From positions 5,001 to 69,000 of the forward strand of contig SMMW01000579.1 in NCBI GenBank assembly GCA_004794655.1: 64,000 bases of DNA. Reading direction: 5' to 3'. This DNA is from Marisa cornuarietis. Its lineage: Eukaryota; Mollusca; Gastropoda; Architaenioglossa; Ampullariidae. The notes beneath the pieces are model-generated. The model worked only from the letters and a program-made list of their open reading frames with translations, was not told where the DNA came from and made no database searches. Below are positions 58,607 through 64,000 of this stretch, piece after piece. The translations under genes were made by a program, and so were the position numbers. Each line of letters starts with the position of its first letter. Positions within the stretch are counted from its first letter, which is position 1.

Positions 58607-59195
58607 CTTGGACAGGACGACCTTCCGTCTCGGCGGTTTTCTTGGGAATGCTGACCCCTCGCTCAGTCAGTCAGATCGCGAGATGAACTCGTGTTACTAC
58701 TATTAACAGTGGCACAAGGGACATAAGCACGATCACAGTTGTCCTTTTCATGCTCAAGGGAAGTAACTCACTTCCCTGACAGTATGCTGTCAGAAACAAA
58801 CCTGCTACAACATACATAGGCCATATTCAGATATGCACAGATTGCCGTGTGCAACAATCATCCACCCTAAGTGACCTGCAACTACATACCTGTCTAACCT
58901 TTATTGCTGGCTACACGGAGCTACATATTACATGTATTTCCTTCCTTGTAACTGACTTTTTTAAGATCCATATTTTTTCTGTTTGCCTATCTTTTAAGTA
59001 CCATTTACATGCTTGTTTACTGATAATCACTTTATCATCAACATCTTCATTGGTATTACTTTTAGTACAGATAAAGCTATATAAAAAAAACCTGTGCGTG
59101 TCCACGCACGCACACAAGCCCCAAAAAAAGAAACCTGCCCCGTGCACAGGGGAGGGACACACAAAAAAGAGGGAGAGAGCGAAAAACACTCAAAA
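58607..59195. other. No gene recognised
   Basis: AT-rich sequence grading into a purine-rich run at 59160-59205. Confidence 0.4.
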
Positions 59196-59480
59196 GGGGG
59201 GGGGGGTGAAGCAGGGGACACACCGCCTGCACACACTGCAGCGTAACTCTCTGGGGGCGTGAAGCAGGGGACACAACGCCTGAAAACACTGCAGCGTAAC
59301 TCTCGTGGGGGGGAAAAGGAGGCAGGGGACACAACGCCTGCACACACTGCAGCGTAACTCTCTGGGGTGAAGCAGGGGAGACAACGCCTGCACACACTGC
59401 AGCGTAACTCTCGGGAGGAGGCAGGGGACACAACGCCTGCACACACTGCAGCGTAACTTTCTGGGGGTGGGGAGGCAGGG
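59196..59480. repeat. ~65-bp minisatellite, four to five copies
   Basis: The unit is gcaggggacacaacgcctgc followed by acacactgcagcgtaactct and a variable G run. It generates three overlapping Cys-rich spurious ORFs on the minus strand. Confidence 0.95.
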
Positions 59481-59934
59481 GAATGGAAAGTACTGAGTCT
59501 AGATATGACAGTAGTGTTATCTACTAGTGTCAGAGGCAGCAGATAGGTCTGATATGGTAAACAAATTAGATGTCACCTCAGTCCAGAGGACACAAAATGT
59601 CGGTTGTCACCATTAGCAGGGCTGTGTTGTGAAAACGGTGATTAACAGACTGTGATGGGGAAATCAAATTTTTAGAGTTGAGGTAAGACAATAGCTGCTT
59701 GAGAACTACTTTCTCGAGGATTTTGGAAAGAAATAGAAAATTTGAGAGTAGGCGCTAATTGTTTAATACTTTGCTGTCTAGGGTAGACATTGTTAACAAG
59801 TTTTCCTAAGATGCACGTCTGTCAGGTGCCTCAATGTCTGCTGATGTTTCTAGTCTGTGGCCATAGTTTCAAGGTAAATGATTTATAAGGTGAATCCTAC
59901 CAGGAATCGTGGCTGCTGCTAACACATTTACACT
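59481..59934. other. No gene recognised
   Basis: Nothing seen. Confidence 0.4.
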
Positions 59935-60385
59935 AGAGAGAGTGATGTCCCTTCGCTTTAGCGGCTTGAGGGGACTAGTTCTCAGGATTTCTTTGTATTT
60001 GGTTACTTTTCTAAGTTAATTTTGATTTTGTAGTCCATTGTTTGACCTGTCGTGATCCTAGTGATGTGGTGGACTGTGTTTCTTGATTGTGACATTTAAT
60101 TTCACTTCTCTGGCTTCTGTTGACTCGTTGACTAACGGTCCCTTCTTCCACGACGCCATGTTCATCTCTGTTTAGTTTCTTGTTTGTGAAGTAGGCAGCG
60201 AGATGAACCATGTGCGATGTGGCTACACTTCTTGATGACTTGAGGCAGCAGAACTGTCTACAACTTGTGTGACCTGAGGTGGTTTATCCTCAGACTTCTT
60301 GATCTTTTATTTTTAATGACTTCGCCGATGGCTGCAGATTTAAACTCATCTTCGCCGGTGAAATGTGTTGCCAGGCCGATCAGAC
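59935..60385 (-). repeat. Dispersed repeat, inverted copy of 43978-44445
   Basis: The minus strand matches the 44-kb copy and is more intact. An open frame continues from 60533 to 60258 (91 codons, hydrophobic start, SRSLRINHLRSHKL end). The product is unknown; it may belong to a decayed mobile element. Confidence 0.8.
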
Positions 60386-60533
60386 AAATCTGACTGATGC
60401 TGATGCTGAGAAAGGCCAACTTGTTTTTGAAGCCTTTGACCTGAATATTGTACTTCATATTTTTCTTGCTAAGCAAAAAAGCTGGTAAAGTTCCTAGATT
60501 CAAGAGTAACAAGAGGCCAAAGACAGACAACAA

Positions 60534-61690
60534 CTAACCTGATGATCTTACTACAAGAACTCGGCTATTTTTAGTGATACTAAAACTAACCCCATACAAC
60601 TGTAAACACATCCATGTCATTGCTAGTACCGATATTTTCAATGTGTAAATTATCATGGTCAGACTATGTCAGGGAAATGCATCCTGACATGTAAACAAAG
60701 GAGAGTTTTCTCCACTGGCGGGAAGGATGGCGGGGAAAAAAGATGGGAGAAGAAAAGAAGAGTGAGGCAAGTGCGCAGAGGTGAAGAAGTGACTGTGTGG
60801 TTGGTACTTTTCTTTATATAACAGTTTTTTTGAGGAGACTGCTATGTGGATTCTGTGGGGAAAGTAACAGACACGTAACCTGTGGTGGGGGATTTTAATC
60901 CAGTAAATGTACGGGGAAGCGACTATGTGGTCTTTCGCTAACTCTTGCCTGCTGTGTGGACTTCACCTTCATCCCTCGATCATTAGGAGCGACTATGTGG
61001 TTTTTCGCTGACCCCTAGTTGCTGTGTGGACTTTACCTGCTAAAACTCATCAGAAGCGAGGGGGCAGATTTTCGCTTGACTTTTATTCGACTTGCGATGT
61101 AAAGCAACTGTGTGTGGACTCCACTGGCTACCAGATTACTGTGTGCTACTCTTAACCCTCTTTGCAACGTATCCAAGGCCTATGGAAGGACCTTGATGGA
61201 TGTTTAACTGGTTTTTAACTAAGAGCTCCGTATTTTTCTTTAATTTTGAGATGTTAATTGTAATGCATTTACCATAGTCCAGGCGTTCGTGTGCTGATAG
61301 TTTTTGCTTTGTGCTAGTCAGGCGGCCTTGACCCCTAGGACTTTGAGTTGTATGTGTGATGATATTTGTTTTGGCCTTAGAAATTATAATCCTTGTCTGA
61401 CCAGCCTTAAGGCAATTGTTTGTGTTTTGTAGTAAGATCGCGCAAGTGACTCTGGGTGTGTGCGTGTGAGTGTGAGCGACACGGTCAGAGTTCCTTACAC
61501 ACTAAAAATAGAAAAAAAACACTTGTCCTCAGATGTCTTCGATTCCAGAATGGACGACTGTACGCCGCTAGCATTTATCATGTAAGTGTGTTCTTTGTGT
61601 AGCATTTAGTGTTTACCTTTTTTAAGATGGCCGCTCCTGGTTGTGCAACGTCTGGTGCTCTTACTGGAACTGCCCTTTGGGGATAAATGA
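60534..61690. other. Degenerate repeats, no gene
   Basis: A ~90-bp motif (gcgactatgtggt.tttcgct, ctgctgtgtggactt) recurs about three times in 60840-61130. Otherwise nothing recognised. Confidence 0.45.
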
Positions 61691-61699
61691 AGTTGTATT

Positions 61700-62580
61700 G
61701 TATCTTTTATCGTGTATCTTGTATCCTGTAAATTGTATCGTGATCGTGTATCTTGTATCTTGTATCTTGTATCCTGTATCTTGTATCTTGTACTAAAGAA
61801 CGTGACAGTAGAAGTAAGTATGTGAGAGTTGATAGTGCGTATAGTGGCAGCTGACAGCATGTGGACCTTGTAGTATGGATACTATCTTGTATCGTGTATC
61901 GTGTATCCTGTATCTTGTATCCTGTATCGTGTATCTTGTATCTTGTATCCTGTATCTTGTACTAAAGAACGTGACAGTAGAAGTAAGTATGTGAGAGTTG
62001 ATAGTGCGTATAGTGGCAGCTGACAGCATGTGGACCTTGTAGTATGGATACTATCTTGTATCGTGTATCGTGTATCCTGTATCTTGTATCCTGTATCGTG
62101 TATCTTGTATCTTGTATCCTGTATCTTGTACTAAAGAACGTGACAGTAGAAGTAAGTATGTGAGAGTTGATAGTGCGTATAGTGGCAGCTGACAGCATGT
62201 GGACCTTGTAGTATGGATACTATCTTGTATCGTGTATCGTGTATCCTGTATCTTGTATCCTGTATCGTGTATCTTGTATCTTGTATCCTGTATCTTGTAC
62301 TAAAGAACGTGACAGTAGAAGTAAGTATGTGAGAGTTGATAGTGCGTATAGTGGCAGCTGACAGCATGTGGACCTTGTAGTATGGATACTATCCTGTATC
62401 CTGTATCCTGTATCTTGTATCCTTATCTTGTATCGTGTATCGTGTATCCTGTACCTGTATCTTGTATCCTGTATCTTGTACTAAAGAACGTGACAGTAGA
62501 AGTAAGTATGTGAGAGTTGATAATGGGTATAGTGGCAGCTGACAGCATCTGGACCTTGTAGTATGGATACAAAGGAAAGC
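61700..62580. repeat. Heptamer array within a 169-bp higher-order repeat
   Basis: Runs of TATCNTG heptamers (tatcttg, tatcctg, tatcgtg) alternate with a constant block containing aaagaacgtgacagtagaag and gtggcagctgacagcatgtg. Block starts are at 61795, 61964, 62133, 62302 and 62482. The first three spacings are exactly 169 bases with virtually identical copies. Confidence 0.97.
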
Positions 62581-62649
62581 ACTAGGTCCCTTTAGATGAG
62601 CCAAACTGTTGCATGCGTGTAATTTGCTGATTCTGTATGTTTAATAGAT

Positions 62650-63278
62650 ATTTGAGTCGTTAGTGGGTGAGCAGGGTCGGGGGCTCGGGACTCGTGTGTC
62701 AAAGAGTTGTGACTGTCGTGTGAAAGTTGTATGTTTATAATTCTCACCTTCATAACTGAGTTTCCCGGGGAACATGCTTCATCCTGACGAGAAAATATAA
62801 GAAGATTATAACACTTAAGACATTTTAGTCTTCTGTATTTTTATTGTTATTTAGTTTATCTAGAACGTATTACATTTGGAAGATAACATAATGATAAAGT
62901 GCAGGAATTAATTATGTTGCTAGCAAAAAACCAGCTTTATTCGCGTATGCACACGGAAAACGGTCTTCGTCTGTACATTGGTATTGAACTCTTTAGTGTC
63001 AATTTAATTTATAATGAAAGAATAATAATTTATAGCAGGTAATGGTATTGTCATGATATTGTCATGTAATTTACTGTGGAAGACAAACAAACTGAGTGAC
63101 TTATGTACACACATAATAGAAGCTTTGAAATTCTTTCTGTCTCTTTATTCATTAATTGTAAAATTAGCTATTTCTCCCTCCCTTCATTTACTTCGCTTTT
63201 TTATTTACAAGGGACAGACATTTTTTACCCGATGTCCAATATTTGATAAGATTGAATTGACAGCGCCTGGAGCAGATG
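62650..63278 (+). repeat. Segmental duplication, copy 2 (partner 56222-57118)
   Basis: Colinear match with copy 1, lacking its ~400-base middle insert. Confidence 0.85.
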
Positions 63279-63699
63279 AGGAGGCGGTATATTTCTGAGT
63301 TAGTTTGAATCGCTGCTGCAGTTTGCACAAATGAAATTTAGTACTTGAGTATAAATTATTCTTCATTTGGGAGATTGAGAAATAATTTATTCAGTTATAA
63401 AATGTGTATGTTTAAATCAAGCAGGGCATCAGCTAGATTACAATATGGGTCCTTTTATTATATGTATTTAAAACTGAAATGTCAAATGTGCTAGTTAACA
63501 TCTATGTAAATATGTTTTATGTTTGTAATATTTTTATGTTCACCCTTTTCAGTTTGGGCCATGGCCTACACTGACTAAAGTCAAAGTTTCTCACATTCAC
63601 TAAACACACTTTCAATAAAATTCATTACATATATTAAAATCTGTGTCATTGTCTCTGACCACTGTCGTATTATCATCGTTCACAAAGAATTGCCATTGG

Positions 63700-63935
63700 A
63701 AACTCGCATGACCTTTCTCAGATCGTTAGAGACCTCACTTTTCTCGGGGCTAGCTTTCCGTGAGGGTGGTGCCCATCACCTCTCCCTTGCTGCCTTCAGA
63801 TACCCAATCTGGTATGGAATCAGGTACCCAGTCCTGAAAGCTGGGTCAACTAGGGGAAGTGAGCTGCGCTACACGGGCATCGAACCGACACTTCGCTTAG
63901 TTCAGACGCCAGCGCTCTACGCAGTTGCTTCTGCG
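63700..63935 (-). repeat. tRNA-derived SINE
   Basis: The minus strand shows an A box (TGCGTAGAGCGCTG, 63923-63910) and a B box (GGTTCGATGCC, 63886-63876) about 35 bases apart. A non-tRNA body (gggagaggtgatgggcacca) and conserved-looking tail follow. A (CT)n run adjoins its upstream end at 63945-63994. Confidence 0.75.
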
Positions 63936-63942
63936 CTCTCTG

Positions 63943-63944
<2 letters not shown>

Positions 63945-63990
<46 letters not shown>

Positions 63991-63994
63991 TCTC
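63945..63994. repeat. (CT)n microsatellite at the window edge
   Basis: Interrupted tctctc run. Confidence 0.95.
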
Positions 63995-64000
63995 ACCCGC

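Noticed and set aside
59027..59446. Cys-rich minus-strand ORFs resembling small secreted peptides
   Set aside because: Produced in all three frames by the 65-bp minisatellite; no signal peptide plus splice context.
61606..62604. Repeated identical 78-residue ORFs on the minus strand
   Set aside because: Frame artefacts of the 169-base higher-order repeat (169 is not a multiple of 3, yet each copy opens the same local frame).

Overview
This is eukaryotic, animal-type genomic DNA: intron-rich, AT-leaning and full of (CA)n microsatellites, minisatellites and transposon remnants, with no operons. The only convincing protein genes encode leucine-rich-repeat G-protein-coupled receptors with LDLa domains, of the kind known from molluscs (the GRL101 receptor of the snail Lymnaea, and relaxin-receptor-like type C LGRs). 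A gastropod mollusc is the best guess, by inference from this family and the repeat style.

The window carries a small receptor cluster. Receptor A lies on the minus strand (coding 31213 down to 24424). Receptor B lies on the plus strand (44586-52436). They are divergent and share an identical five-coding-exon plan, with intron phases 1, 2, 0, 0 and a 279-base exon 4 in both. Conceptual splicing gives about 1351 and 1387 residues. Both read: signal peptide, Ser/Thr-rich linker, CUB-like domain, second CUB-like segment, short Cys-rich LDLa-like segment, C-type-lectin-like domain, four LDLa modules, LRR block with Cys-rich caps, and a rhodopsin-type 7TM core. Two broken relatives accompany them. 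A copy of exon 1 (567-3141) is frameshifted and split by a 1.8-kb inverted-repeat element. A 393-bp piece of the 7TM exon (16917-17309, minus) is about 98% identical to receptor B.

Layout: 0-3.1 kb, exon-1 pseudogene and its upstream region; 3.4-5.3 kb, 58-bp satellite; 5.3-16.9 kb, a repeat-rich stretch with a probable solo LTR (8064-9542) and arrays carrying CCAAT and octamer motifs; 16.9-17.3 kb, 7TM fragment; 18.1-20.0 kb, hAT-type element with a second foldback element nested in it; 20-24 kb, largely featureless; 24.2-31.2 kb, receptor A with a MITE in intron 4 and a 50-bp minisatellite in intron 1; 31.2-44.6 kb, the divergent intergenic region with a ~1-kb-arm inverted repeat and a solo LTR; 44.6-52.4 kb, receptor B with an intronic solo LTR; 52.4-64 kb, intergenic repeats, including a duplicated segment (56.2/62.6 kb), a 169-bp higher-order repeat and a tRNA-derived SINE.

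The receptors are predicted to be cell-surface proteins that bind an extracellular ligand through a large multi-domain N-terminus and signal through G proteins. Ligand and physiology cannot be read from the sequence. All exon borders are by-eye calls from splice consensus and paralogue agreement; no transcript data were available.
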